From G963692885 sp964657395 (GTDB lineage: Bacteria; Acidobacteriota; Terriglobia; Terriglobales; Acidobacteriaceae), in the NCBI GenBank assembly GCA_964657395.1, contig CAZZUX010000005.1, forward strand, positions 1 through 64,000: a stretch of DNA of 64,000 nucleotides, written 5' to 3'. Below, piece by piece: positions 54,119-63,211 of this stretch. The position numbers were made by a program, and so were the translations under genes. The notes beneath the pieces are model-generated. The model had not been told where the DNA came from. It saw only the letters and a program-made list of their open reading frames with translations, and searched no databases. Position 1 is the first letter of the stretch. Each line of letters starts with the position of its first letter.

Positions 54119-54472
54119 ATGGTAGGCAGTGCCGAGGGATCTGGATATGACCTCCCGCAGTCGAAAGCCGGGGCGGCCGAACTCAGGAATGCGGTGCGGT
54201 TTCCTCTGCAGATACCGATCAGGATTTTTGCGGGCGATTTGACGCTGGATGCCACAACCGTCGATATTTCGGCAACTGGCATCTTGTTTGAGGCAAAGCA
54301 GGTTTTACCTCTTCAGATGAAGGTGCAATTCACGATGAAGATGCCTGCACAGGCGATGGGAACGACCGTAGATGTGATAGTGAACTGTAGTGGTCGTGTG
54401 GTACGCTGCACCTCAAGCGGGGAGTGTACGCGGATCGCCGCAGTGATCGACGAATATTACTTCAGTCAGTGA
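54119..54472 (+). CDS. PilZ domain protein
   Basis: 117 aa, almost only a PilZ domain. R23-N-A-V-R27 (RxxxR) and DISATG (DxSxxG) near residue 46 are the c-di-GMP contacts. Binds the second messenger cyclic di-GMP. ATG 54119 is chosen; a TTG at 54083 would add 12 residues. It precedes the LuxR-type gene by 6 nt, suggesting co-expression and functional coupling. Confidence 0.82.
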   Translation: MVGSAEGSGYDLPQSKAGAAELRNAVRFPLQIPIRIFAGDLTLDATTVDISATGILFEAKQVLPLQMKVQFTMKMPAQAMGTTVDVIVNCSGRVVRCTSSGECTRIAAVIDEYYFSQ

Positions 54473-54478
54473 TCTCAA

Positions 54479-55300
54479 GTGAACCCTATGATGTCCGCGA
54501 AGCCGGAAGTTACGAAGGACGCTGTTACCGAGATTGACGCCAATGGTACGGAGCAGTCTGGCGAGACCAGCCTGATCCGGATCATCCTGGCAGATTCACA
54601 GGCCATTTACCGTGTCGGCATGCGAAAGATTTTTGCGCTGGAAGACGACATCCGCGTCGTCGCGCAGGTAGACACACTCAGCAACCTGGATGCTGCCATT
54701 CAGAGATTTCCTACCGACCTTGTCATCCTGGAAGGCAGTCTCATCAACGGCACCACGGATGCGATTCCTGCGCTTGTCCGTAAGGCGCCCCAGGTCAAAA
54801 TCATTATCCAGGCAGTGGCGTCAGACGAATCAAATACCGTGGAGCTTTACCGACGCGGTGTCCGGGGCATCATCCCACGCTCGATCTCGCCCGACCTGCT
54901 GGTGAAGTGCGTTCGCAAGATCGCCGAGGGCGAGACCTGGATCGACAATCAGTCTGTGAACTGGGTTATCGAGGCGTACCGCTCACAGGCCACTGCACTC
55001 ACGAGTCCGCGAACCCAGCCGCGCCTGTCGCCGAAGGAACTGGCCATCATCACCTGCATCACCCAGGGCAAACGCAATAAGGAAATTGCCTATCAGCTTG
55101 GCACCACCGAACAGGTCATCAAGAACTACCTGCGGAAGGTGTACGACAAGCTGGGCGTTTCCGATCGCCTGGAACTGGCGTTGTATTGTTTGCACAACCA
55201 GGTGCATAAGAACTATGGCGAGGCAGGCGACAGCGCCGCCGCAGCAGAAGCATCCAGAAACAACAATTCAATGCCGATCGCCAGCACTGCCAAGAACTAG
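54479..55300 (+). CDS. NarL/FixJ-like regulator with degenerate receiver domain
   Basis: 273 aa. A receiver-like domain (about 32-150) precedes a LuxR-type HTH (183-240: RLSPKELAIITCITQGKRNKEIAYQLGTTEQVIKNYLRKVYDKLGV). Alignment to NarL puts Glu85 (DLVILEG) at the phosphoacceptor Asp, Ser40 at one of the acidic pair (ILADSQ), and Arg134 at the conserved Lys (GIIPRS), so phosphorylation is unlikely. The start ATG is 6 nt after the PilZ stop. Probable transcription factor with an unusual input. Confidence 0.82.
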   Translation: MNPMMSAKPEVTKDAVTEIDANGTEQSGETSLIRIILADSQAIYRVGMRKIFALEDDIRVVAQVDTLSNLDAAIQRFPTDLVILEGSLINGTTDAIPALVRKAPQVKIIIQAVASDESNTVELYRRGVRGIIPRSISPDLLVKCVRKIAEGETWIDNQSVNWVIEAYRSQATALTSPRTQPRLSPKELAIITCITQGKRNKEIAYQLGTTEQVIKNYLRKVYDKLGVSDRLELALYCLHNQVHKNYGEAGDSAAAAEASRNNNSMPIASTAKN

Positions 55301-55340
55301 AACCTAGCTGCTTCTGCTCGCAGGTGAGAAAGGTGCCTAG

Positions 55341-55862
55341 TTAGGCAACGTTCTCCTTGTCTGCGGTCGGTTCCGGGCACCCTGCTGACGGCGTCTGACA
55401 TACCGACCTCACTTCTTCCAAAAGATCGATCAGAGTATGCAGCTGCATGGACTGCATATGGGCCATTCGCTGGCGCGCCTCTTCATCCATTTTCGGCACC
55501 AGCTCCTTGAGCAATGTGAGTCCATCACAGGTGATCTCCGTCAGCACGACACGACGATCTTTGTCGCTGCGCCTGCGTCTGACCAAACCCTGTCGTGCCA
55601 TGCGGTCCAGCAATCGCGTGATATCCGGGTCGCCCGTAACCAACCGATCACCCAGCTCCGAGCAGGTGAGACCCTCCGGCATTGCACCGCGCAGGATGCG
55701 CAGAGCGTTGTACTGGGTCAGGGTAATGCCATAGGGTTTGAGCGACTGCTGCAATGCACGCCGCATCCGGTCGGCGGTGCGCTCAATGTTCAGCAGGGCC
55801 TCTTCGGCAAGGCTTGAGAAGGGCTTCTGTTGTTTCAATTCGGCTTTAAGCTTGTCGCCCAC
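55341..55862 (-). CDS. MarR family transcriptional regulator
   Basis: 173 aa winged-helix regulator. GITLTQYNALRILRG..LTCSELGDRLVTGDPDITRLLDRMARQGLVRRRRSDKDRRVVLTEIT is the MarR DNA-binding core with the DxRxxxV/L wing. GTG 55862 (read MGDKLKAELKQ) is preferred because GGAGGG lies just before it; an ATG at 55934 is the alternative. Downstream of yceI on the same strand (107 bp), so it probably controls that unit through the operator at 56624-56668. Confidence 0.87.
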   Translation of the reverse strand: MGDKLKAELKQQKPFSSLAEEALLNIERTADRMRRALQQSLKPYGITLTQYNALRILRGAMPEGLTCSELGDRLVTGDPDITRLLDRMARQGLVRRRRSDKDRRVVLTEITCDGLTLLKELVPKMDEEARQRMAHMQSMQLHTLIDLLEEVRSVCQTPSAGCPEPTADKENVA

Positions 55863-55968
55863 ACGCCCTCCATGCAGGCAGATGCTTTCCAAGGGTGCAG
55901 AGGATGCCGCGTGCAAAGCCGCCGGCACTTTCACAGTGCCAGCAGCTTAACTCGGCACTGGGGCCGGC

Positions 55969-56562
55969 CTACTGCTTCACGATCTCGACATCCAGTTCAA
56001 CCTTCACATCATCACCCAGCATCATGTCGCCGGAGGACAGCGGCTTATTCCAAACCAATCCGAAATCCTGACGGTGAATGGTCGTGGTCGCCGTGAAGCC
56101 GCGATGAATGGACTTCCCGTCCCCGCCAACCTGCTCCTTTCCGGGCTTTTCCATGGTCAGTTCGACGCTTTTCGTCACGCCATGCAAAGTCAGGTCGCCT
56201 GCCAGGTGATAGTCATCGCCGGAAGCCGTGATCTTTTTGCCGGCGAAGGTCATCGTGGGGAATTTGGCAACGTCAAAGAAGTCCGGGCTCTTAAGGTGGG
56301 TGTCGCGCATGGCAACACCTGTATCTACCGTGGTGACATCGATGCTCGCGTTGACGCTGGATTTGGTGAAGTCCTTCTCGTCGAGGGTGACGGTGCCGCT
56401 CACATTTCCGAAGTGGCCGTGCACTGTCGAGATACCCATGTGCTTGATGGAAAAGTTTGCAGCTGAGTGGGCGGAATCAATCTTCCAGTTGGTGGTCTGA
56501 GCCTGGGTCAGCATTGAGCCAGCGAGAGCGATCAAGGCGATCGCCGAAATTCTATGTAGCAT
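55969..56562 (-). CDS. YceI family lipid-binding protein
   Basis: 197 aa, secreted YceI lipocalin-like beta barrel that binds isoprenoid-type lipids. Signal peptide MLHRISAIALIALAGSMLTQAQ; core WKIDSAHSAANFSIKHMGISTVHGHFGNVSGTVTLDEKD and MRDTHLKSPDFFDVAKFPTMTF are the family signature. AAGGAGAGG precedes ATG 56562. First gene of the yceI-marR unit. Confidence 0.93.
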   Translation of the reverse strand: MLHRISAIALIALAGSMLTQAQTTNWKIDSAHSAANFSIKHMGISTVHGHFGNVSGTVTLDEKDFTKSSVNASIDVTTVDTGVAMRDTHLKSPDFFDVAKFPTMTFAGKKITASGDDYHLAGDLTLHGVTKSVELTMEKPGKEQVGGDGKSIHRGFTATTTIHRQDFGLVWNKPLSSGDMMLGDDVKVELDVEIVKQ

Positions 56563-56623
56563 TCTGCCTCTCCTTGGGTGCAACAAAGCGAGTTCTGATC
56601 TCGCGCACCTCAGGAGTATGCAT

Positions 56624-56668
56624 GACAAATAGTTGTTGTAACAAGCTATTTGTCTTGTACATGACAAG
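56624..56668. promoter_or_regulatory. nested palindromic operator upstream of yceI-marR
   Basis: GACAAATAG-TTGTT-GT-AACAA-G-CTATTTGTC (56624-56654) is a 31-bp almost perfect palindrome that contains the inner TTGTT/AACAA motif, followed by CTTGT-N5-ACAAG (56654-56668). MarR-family operators are short palindromes of this kind. It lies 62-106 bp before yceI, where a promoter should be, so repression by the MarR product is likely (inference). Confidence 0.6.
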
Positions 56669-56695
56669 AGGGCTGCAGATGATCTGCAGCCCTCT
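56667..56695 (-). terminator. terminator hairpin after the DUF3300 gene
   Basis: Perfect 12-bp stem AGAGGGCTGCAG / CTGCAGCCCTCT with a 5-nt loop, 20 bp past the DUF3300 stop on minus. The following T content is low, so it may act partly as a barrier. Confidence 0.65.
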
Positions 56696-56714
56696 TAGCT
56701 TCGCGGAAGATAGA

Positions 56715-58241
56715 TTATTTGTGGTGTTCGCCCCCGCCGTGATGCTCTCCACCGCCGCTGGCGTGCGCATGTTCCTCGGGGTGCCCACCACCCGCGTGCT
56801 GCGCCTGCGGTGCGGGACGGTTGGCTCCGGCACTGGGTGCTGGTCGGTTGTAACCGCCTGCCGCGCCACCCGGAGAAGGACGGTTATAGGCACCTGCTCC
56901 TGGTTGCGCAGGACGGTTGTAGGCTCCTGGCGCTCCTGCTGGACGGTTGAAGCCGTTATTCCCTGGTGCAGGGCGGTTGAGTGCATTCGGCTGTCCTGGC
57001 CGATTGAAGCCGGCTGCAGGTTGCCCCGGACGATTGAAGTTGCCGGCCGGTCCTGCTGGACGGTTGAAGCCATTCATCGGCCGTCCGTTATACAAAGGCG
57101 CGCTGCGGTTAAAGCTGGCGTGCGAGAAGTTCTGCGGGCCGCCGCGACCAAAACCCTGGTTGTAGGCGCCATAACCGCCACGGTTGATGACTGTCGTGCT
57201 GTGCGAGATGTACGTGTTGTGGTTGACGATGATGGTGTTGGAGCGCCAGTTCGGCGCCCACGCATGGTACCCCCACCCGAAATGCGAGAAGATGCCGATC
57301 CCGATACCGATCCCGAAACCGATACCAAGTCCAACCACTAGACCTACAGGCGGCGCGGGCCGGTAGAAGCCGTAAAAAGGTGCGATGGGTGCGCCGTACA
57401 CCACCCACGGGTCGTAGTAAGGCACGTAGACGACTTCCGGATTCGCGGGCTGGATGATGATTTCCGGACCTTGCTCCACGACGACCTGCTGCGGAGTGTC
57501 CTGCAGCTTGCCGGCTTCACGCGCACGATAGCGCATGGATTGAACAGCGGCCATCACGTCTGCCGGCTGGTTGTAGTAGGCGTTGCCGAGGGCAATCGTC
57601 CACTGATTGCTGCGAGCAAGCTGCTGCAGCACTGTCGGAAACTGGGTGAGTGCTTTGACGCTGGGATCCCACGGCATCTGGTTGACGGACTGGGCCAACT
57701 GCGCAGGTGGCTGGCTGCCGTACTGCTGCATCCATTGATCGGCTTCGTTCACCTGTTGTGGGTACGTGGACGCTGCCAGAACCTGAGCGACGAGGGAGTC
57801 GGGATAGAGGGCGATGGGCGCTACAAGCTGCTCAAGTTGCTGCGGCCCCTGTGGCGTGTAGGTTGAACCATAGCTTGTACCACCTTGCGGTGGCGGCGCT
57901 CCGCCTGGCTGGCCATAGGATCCTTCTCCCTGGCCATAGCCCGGTGGCGGCCCTGCTGGTCCGTTACCATCGGTCGGCTGACCCTGCCCGGCGTACGGCG
58001 GTGCCTGCTGCTGGGGATACTGTTGCTGGGGATACGGCTGTTGCTGCGGGTATTGTTGCTGAGCCGGCGGCTGTTCTGCAGGATCCTGGTAGGGATACTG
58101 CGACTGCTGCGGCGGCGCCTGCTGTGCCAGCAGATCCAGCTGCGTGAACGGTAAGAGAGTGGTGCATAAGCCTAGAGCGACACCGCGGCGCACTACCTGC
58201 GTGAACATGCTCTGCTTGTTCCATTTTGATTGACCTGCCAT
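56715..58241 (-). CDS. DUF3300 family exported protein
   Basis: 508 aa. N-terminal basic/hydrophobic region (signal-like), a Gln/Pro/Tyr-rich repeat region (about 40-130), the DUF3300 core (LEQLVAPIALYPDSLVAQVLAASTYPQQVNEADQW, ...PEVVYVPYYDPWVVYG), a glycine-rich hydrophobic stretch (about 300-320), then a C-terminal part with nine or so NRP repeats and a His-rich end. The function of DUF3300 proteins is unknown; they look like surface proteins. Confidence 0.88.
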   Translation of the reverse strand: MAGQSKWNKQSMFTQVVRRGVALGLCTTLLPFTQLDLLAQQAPPQQSQYPYQDPAEQPPAQQQYPQQQPYPQQQYPQQQAPPYAGQGQPTDGNGPAGPPPGYGQGEGSYGQPGGAPPPQGGTSYGSTYTPQGPQQLEQLVAPIALYPDSLVAQVLAASTYPQQVNEADQWMQQYGSQPPAQLAQSVNQMPWDPSVKALTQFPTVLQQLARSNQWTIALGNAYYNQPADVMAAVQSMRYRAREAGKLQDTPQQVVVEQGPEIIIQPANPEVVYVPYYDPWVVYGAPIAPFYGFYRPAPPVGLVVGLGIGFGIGIGIGIFSHFGWGYHAWAPNWRSNTIIVNHNTYISHSTTVINRGGYGAYNQGFGRGGPQNFSHASFNRSAPLYNGRPMNGFNRPAGPAGNFNRPGQPAAGFNRPGQPNALNRPAPGNNGFNRPAGAPGAYNRPAQPGAGAYNRPSPGGAAGGYNRPAPSAGANRPAPQAQHAGGGHPEEHAHASGGGEHHGGGEHHK

Positions 58242-58490
58242 ATTTCACCCTGCGCCGTACCTTGAAGAAAGGCAGCCGGCACTTTCTGAAATGGATGAGG
58301 CTGGCGGTAGAAAGGTCTAGTCTGCCAGCTGCTCATTCCCGAGCTACTCCACCCAAGAGAACACGGAATGCACACCCAAGTTTCGAGGCAGGGGCATTTT
58401 CCAGGCAATGCCTCGAACGCGTAACCAAGCTGAAAAGGATGGGGAGCAGCCTTCGGAGTTGCTGCTCCCTGAGTTTGCTGCTGACGGGGA

Positions 58491-60938
58491 TCAGTCCTTT
58501 GCAGGTTCCGGCTTAGTCGTTTCCAGTTTGCTGAGCGGCACGGTAAAGAAGAAGGTGCTGCCTTTGCCAAAGGTGCTTTCCGCCCAGATCCGCCCGCCAT
58601 GCTGCTGCACGATAGCGCGGCAGATCGCCAATCCAAGTCCGGTGCCGCCCATGAGGCGAGAGTCTGAAGCATCTACCTGCTGGAAGCGTTCGAAGATCAC
58701 CTGCAGCTTGTCATCCGGAATGCCACGCCCATGATCTTCGACCTCAAACATCACCTGGTCGCCAGTAGCCGGAGTGCTTCCTGGAATAGCACTAGAGCCT
58801 GCCGGCACCAGCCTTGCGCCGAGCCTAATTTCGCTGCCTGGCTGCGAGAACTTGATCGCATTGCTGATCAGGTTGGTGATGGTCTGCTGGATTCGATCCG
58901 CATCCACCCATACCTGCAGGGGCTGCGCATCGATGCGGAACTGAATTCCGTTGCGACTGGCGGTCGACTGCTGCAGATCGGCAGCTTTGCGCAGCAGGTC
59001 GATGGCATCGAACCGGTCGCGGTAAAGCGGCAGACGGCTGGAGCCGATGCGTTCGAAGTCGAGGATATCGTTCACGAGACGCACGAGGCGATCGCAATTG
59101 CCGACGGCTACCTGCATCATCTGCGCCCGCTTCTCCGGACGCTTCTCGAGCACTCCTCCGGCGATCAGGTTGAGCGCGGCACTCAGAGAGGTCAGCGGCG
59201 TGCGCAATTCATGGCTGACGGTCGAGATGAACTCGTCCTTCATGCGATCGAGACGGCGACGTTCCGTAATGTCTTCAAAGGCGACGACGATACCGGTGAT
59301 TCGGCCGTCGTGGACCAGGGGATGCGAAACATACTCCACCGGGAACGACGTACCATCCTTGCGCCAGAAGACTTCTTCGTTCACGCGGACTGGTTCGTTG
59401 TTGCGCAGGCAGTTGTAGATCGGGCATTCCTCGGCGGGATAAGGCGTGCCGTCTGCGCGTGTGTGATGCACCAGCTGGTGCATGTCACGGCCGAGCATTT
59501 CGTCGGTGTCGTAGCCGAACATGGTGGCAGCGATCCGATTGCAGAAGATCAGCTTGCCCTCCATGTCGAGACCCCAGATGCCTTCGCCTACCGACTCCAG
59601 AATGGACTCCCGCTGACGAGTAAGGTCATGCAGCTTCTCTTCGGCATCGGTCTGTTCGGTGATGTCGATACCGTGGCTCAGGACAAAAGGCTCAGTACCA
59701 GGCAACTGTAGAAGCTTGTTGCGATAGGCCACCACAGCCAACCGGCCGTTGCGCCGTTTTAGATAGAACAGGCCCTGATGCTCGTGATGCTCGTTCAGTG
59801 CAGCAACGTAGTCTTCGTAGTCCTGCTTATGTTCGGGATCGATGTAGTTGAAGAGCGGAGTACCAACGATCTGGTCCGGAGTGTAGCCTAGGATCTCTGC
59901 GGCATGCGCATTGATCGACAGCACAATGCCGTCAAGGTCATGGGTACAGATGATGCCGAGCGAGCCTTCGACCAGCTGCCGGTAACGGGCTTCGCTGGTC
60001 CTCAGCATCTCTTCTGCAGTCCGCTGCTCGGTGACGTCCACGCCGGTCGTGATGACGAAGTTGACCTCGCCTTGTGTGTCGGTCAGCGACGTGGCGGTCC
60101 ACGCAATTTTGCGCAGACCCCTGTCCTTGGTGCGCCAGCTCATCTCGTAGCCGCCGTCAAGTTCTCCGGCGCGTGCCTGCTCAAACATGCGCACCGCGTG
60201 GTCGCGTTCTTCGGCAGGAAACAGCTCTTCCGGAAACGATCGGCCGACTAACTCGGCGAAGCTGTAGCCGGAGATGGTTTCGCAGGCGCGATTAAATCGC
60301 ACAATGCGACCGGCGGTGTCGAGAACCAGCACCAGGGCGCTGATGGTGTCCAGCACAGCAGTGACGAAGTTGCGTTCGACCGTGAGCGCGCGCTCGATCC
60401 TCTGCCGCGAGCGGATGACCCGCTCCTGCTGGTTCTGCTTCGAATAGAGCTCAAGCCTGGTGACAATCTGCCGTGCCAGGACTTCCAGTGTGCGCGCGTG
60501 ATCGCGCGTGAACACGTGCGGCTCCGGCGAGCAGACAGTCAGCGTCCCGAGTACCGCACCCGAAGGCGAGATGAGCGGAGCTCCGATGTAGGACCGGCAA
60601 TGCGTTGTAGCCGCCAGCGGAATGCCGGACGGCGCGAAACGGTAATCCTCAAGCGCATCTTCAATCAGCAATGCATTCGGTTCAAGAATCGCGTACTGGC
60701 AGGCCGAGATCGCCTTCGGCTGTTGACGGCTCAGAAAGCCAATACGGGATTTGAACCAGACACGGTTCGCATCGATGAATGAGATGTACGCATACGGAGC
60801 GCGACAAAACGCCGCTGCCAGACGCGTGATCTCGTCCAGTGCGGGGTCGGGCAAGGTGTCAAGAATCTCGTATTGCGAGAGAGACTTGAGCCTGTCGGCT
60901 TCGTCTTTTTGCATCATCGTCGGGATGGCTGCTTGCAT
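58491..60938 (-). CDS. GAF-PAS sensor histidine kinase
   Basis: 815 aa, cytosolic. GAF domain (25-165), three PAS domains (192-306, 316-428, 440-560), HisKA with H576 (STVSHELRTPLTS) and HATPase_c (about 670-805; NLISNAIKFSQPG, DHGRGIPDD, MGGTGLGLAICRAIV). Senses a small ligand through GAF/PAS. No adjacent response regulator. Confidence 0.93.
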   Translation of the reverse strand: MQAAIPTMMQKDEADRLKSLSQYEILDTLPDPALDEITRLAAAFCRAPYAYISFIDANRVWFKSRIGFLSRQQPKAISACQYAILEPNALLIEDALEDYRFAPSGIPLAATTHCRSYIGAPLISPSGAVLGTLTVCSPEPHVFTRDHARTLEVLARQIVTRLELYSKQNQQERVIRSRQRIERALTVERNFVTAVLDTISALVLVLDTAGRIVRFNRACETISGYSFAELVGRSFPEELFPAEERDHAVRMFEQARAGELDGGYEMSWRTKDRGLRKIAWTATSLTDTQGEVNFVITTGVDVTEQRTAEEMLRTSEARYRQLVEGSLGIICTHDLDGIVLSINAHAAEILGYTPDQIVGTPLFNYIDPEHKQDYEDYVAALNEHHEHQGLFYLKRRNGRLAVVAYRNKLLQLPGTEPFVLSHGIDITEQTDAEEKLHDLTRQRESILESVGEGIWGLDMEGKLIFCNRIAATMFGYDTDEMLGRDMHQLVHHTRADGTPYPAEECPIYNCLRNNEPVRVNEEVFWRKDGTSFPVEYVSHPLVHDGRITGIVVAFEDITERRRLDRMKDEFISTVSHELRTPLTSLSAALNLIAGGVLEKRPEKRAQMMQVAVGNCDRLVRLVNDILDFERIGSSRLPLYRDRFDAIDLLRKAADLQQSTASRNGIQFRIDAQPLQVWVDADRIQQTITNLISNAIKFSQPGSEIRLGARLVPAGSSAIPGSTPATGDQVMFEVEDHGRGIPDDKLQVIFERFQQVDASDSRLMGGTGLGLAICRAIVQQHGGRIWAESTFGKGSTFFFTVPLSKLETTKPEPAKD

Positions 60939-61116
60939 GAGGGAAGGAAGAATCGCCTACTCAGTATTGTGGCAAACGAAGGGTGTGTAGCAAGTGCAAC
61001 CTTCAGGTGATCTCACACCAATAGGAGCGCAGATTAGTTACTACTGATATTCGAGAGAGCACTCACCCGATATCCACACAGCGCAACGGTTATCCACGGC
61101 TTGTTACCTAAAGCGA

Positions 61117-61671
61117 TCAGGGTAATTTGCAGCACTCGAGTGCGGGACCTTCGTTCGAGGCATCCAGCACTACCTTCCAGCTGCCGTCCGACTGTTTTTT
61201 CCACATGGTGATGTAGCGGCCCGTGGTGGTGATGTCGTTCCCTGCAGCGTCCTTTGCATGTCCGGAGTAGTGGCCCCAGGTGTAGCCCATGTCGCCACTG
61301 GGTCCCATCTGGCCGCCATCGGGTGTCCACGTCAGCTGATAAGTGTCAGGAAGCCAGGTAGCCTGGGCTGCGATCGCGTCATGACCCTGCACCGGCGGCT
61401 TTCCATTGGCGATCGAAACAGCGTCGCTTGCGAACCAGGACGCGAAGGCCTTGCCGCCACCTGCCGCAGTCGCCTTGGCGAACTGGGCCTCCAGGTCGTA
61501 GAGGAAGCGCCGTCCTGGAGTCATGGTCGGATCAGACAACAGCGCTGTCACATTCAAAGACTGCTGCGTGGGTACGCCAAGGCCGAGTTGTGCGTGCAAA
61601 AGCGGCACCGATAAAAGGAGCAGGCCAACAGCCAGAAAGTACCGGCACCAGAGTTTCCAGACAGGTCGCAT
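61117..61671 (-). CDS. exported NTF2-like/ketosteroid-isomerase-type protein
   Basis: 184 aa. Signal peptide (MRPVWKLWCRYFLAVGLLLLSVPLLHAQ) followed by an NTF2-like (DUF4440-style) cone: GGGKAFASWFASDAVSIANGKPPVQGHDAIAAQATW, GDMGYTWGHYSGHAKDAAGNDITTTGRYITMWKKQSDGSWKVVLDASNEGP. Role unknown. Confidence 0.82.
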   Translation of the reverse strand: MRPVWKLWCRYFLAVGLLLLSVPLLHAQLGLGVPTQQSLNVTALLSDPTMTPGRRFLYDLEAQFAKATAAGGGKAFASWFASDAVSIANGKPPVQGHDAIAAQATWLPDTYQLTWTPDGGQMGPSGDMGYTWGHYSGHAKDAAGNDITTTGRYITMWKKQSDGSWKVVLDASNEGPALECCKLP

Positions 61672-61847
61672 CGTCACGATTATCCATGAAGGCGTCGGTG
61701 AAGGTTGATTTGATACCACGCGGCAAAGTTCTTGACAGGGTCCTAGTACTGGGGTGCAATCCGTAGACCGAGCGGGACCAGCTGATGCGCGAGGTGAGCT
61801 TCATTGCCGATGTTGCTAAGCTTCCGCGATGATTCCGTGTGTCGCAG

Positions 61848-62933
61848 CTACTCGACTACACTGTTGGCGTCCATCCTCTCTTTGTTCGGGCGCGTGCCTT
61901 CAGGAGGCGTCTGACGATCCAATCGATCCAGGATGGAATAATCCACCAGATCAGACGCGCTGACAGTTCGATCGGCAAACTGGTACTGATTGAACATCTG
62001 GACAGCCTTGTCCCAGGTATCCGGCTGCATGCCTCCGATTATTTTCGGGTCGCCTAAAAGCGGAATCACCTGTCGCAAAGATTCGCGCTGCTCCTCTACC
62101 GACCCATCCGGCAGGAAGTCGCTGACAATCGTGCGGGCGGTCTCATCCGGGTGGTCGATAGCGTACTCCCAGCCGCGGCGGCTGGCCCGAAGAAATCCTG
62201 CGAGCTCATCAGGATGCTTGTCGACCAAGGCAGTAGACGCAAACAGGACCTCGGCATACGAGACATAGCCGTTGTCTGCCATGCGAATGATATTGACCGG
62301 ATGGCCTTCCATTTTCAGGCGAACGGCTTCATCCACGACGTAGCCCTGCATGGCATCGACCTGGCCGCTGATGAGCGGCTGCAGCGACAATGGGATGTTG
62401 ACAAGCGTGACATCCTTCCGACTCATCCCGTTGAACTTCAACAGGACATCGATGGCTTTTTCTCCATCGCCATAGAGGCCGATGCGCTTGCCACGGAGGC
62501 TCCCGAATGACGTCAATCCGCTGGCTTTCAGCGTGAACAGGGAGAAGGGCGTTGTCTGCAGTATGGCGCCGAATGCCTTGATGCGGTAACCTTTCGCACG
62601 ATCCACCAGAACGACATCGGCTTCCGCAACTCCGATGGCGTTCGCCTGATGCGCGACCAAGGATACGGTAGCCATGGTTGCGTCCGCAGGAAGGATGGAG
62701 ACGTCCAGCCCCTCCTGCTTATAGAAGCCAAGCCTGGAGGCCATCAGCATTCCGGCGAACTGGGCTGTCGGCTTCCAGTCAAGCTGGAGCACAAGAGGCT
62801 TCAGTACCTGCGTGCTGGCCGGAGACGAGAGCGGCATGACCAATGCGAGCGATGTTGCGACTGTTATGAAAGGCCGCAGCATGGAAAAGCTTCGAAGCCC
62901 AGATTTTCTCCCGGGCGAACCGAACCAGATCAT
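61848..62933 (-). CDS. NMT1/THI5-like ABC-transporter substrate-binding protein
   Basis: 361 aa with an N-terminal signal-like segment (MIWFGSPGRKSGLRSFSMLRPF...LALVMPLSSPAS). The body LQLDWKPTAQFAGMLMASRLGFYKQEGLDVSILPADATMATVSLVAHQANAIGVAEADVVLV is an NMT1/THI5-type solute-binding domain (pyrimidine-, riboflavin- or nitrate/sulfonate-like). GGAGC precedes ATG 62933; ATG 62882 is the alternative. No ABC permease or ATPase is in the window. Confidence 0.82.
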   Translation of the reverse strand: MIWFGSPGRKSGLRSFSMLRPFITVATSLALVMPLSSPASTQVLKPLVLQLDWKPTAQFAGMLMASRLGFYKQEGLDVSILPADATMATVSLVAHQANAIGVAEADVVLVDRAKGYRIKAFGAILQTTPFSLFTLKASGLTSFGSLRGKRIGLYGDGEKAIDVLLKFNGMSRKDVTLVNIPLSLQPLISGQVDAMQGYVVDEAVRLKMEGHPVNIIRMADNGYVSYAEVLFASTALVDKHPDELAGFLRASRRGWEYAIDHPDETARTIVSDFLPDGSVEEQRESLRQVIPLLGDPKIIGGMQPDTWDKAVQMFNQYQFADRTVSASDLVDYSILDRLDRQTPPEGTRPNKERMDANSVVE

Positions 62934-63041
62934 GAAAAGCTCCAGGGACGGCAGAATTAGAACGGGCCCGAGGGAGATGACCTCAGCGGCATCCATGCCA
63001 CCAAAAGGGTCACGATGGCTGAAATCCACCTGATCGTAGTT

Positions 63042-63049
63042 GGTATACT
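63042..63049 (+). promoter_or_regulatory. extended -10 promoter candidate for dxs
   Basis: TGG-TATACT: extended -10 with TGn and a TATACT box (five of six), 163 bp before the dxs ATG; no good -35 is needed with TGn. Leaves a leader of about 155 nt. Purely a motif call. Confidence 0.4.
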
Positions 63050-63211
63050 AGCCGGGTCAGACCGCCGCGCAGGAAGCGCATACGCATCTCTCCTTCCGTT
63101 TCGAAGGGGAACATGGTTTCGGAGAGTTGTCCGGACACCAGGCATCCAGGGACGCGGGCCACTGAGGATCGGGGCATCGTCAATTTCCGAAAGCGATAGC
63201 AGGTCGCACGC

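Noticed and set aside
61070..61098. Replication origin
   Set aside because: Only two DnaA-like boxes, and no dnaA, dnaN or rpmH gene nearby.
63056..63211. TPP riboswitch upstream of dxs
   Set aside because: No CTGAGA-type core in the leader.
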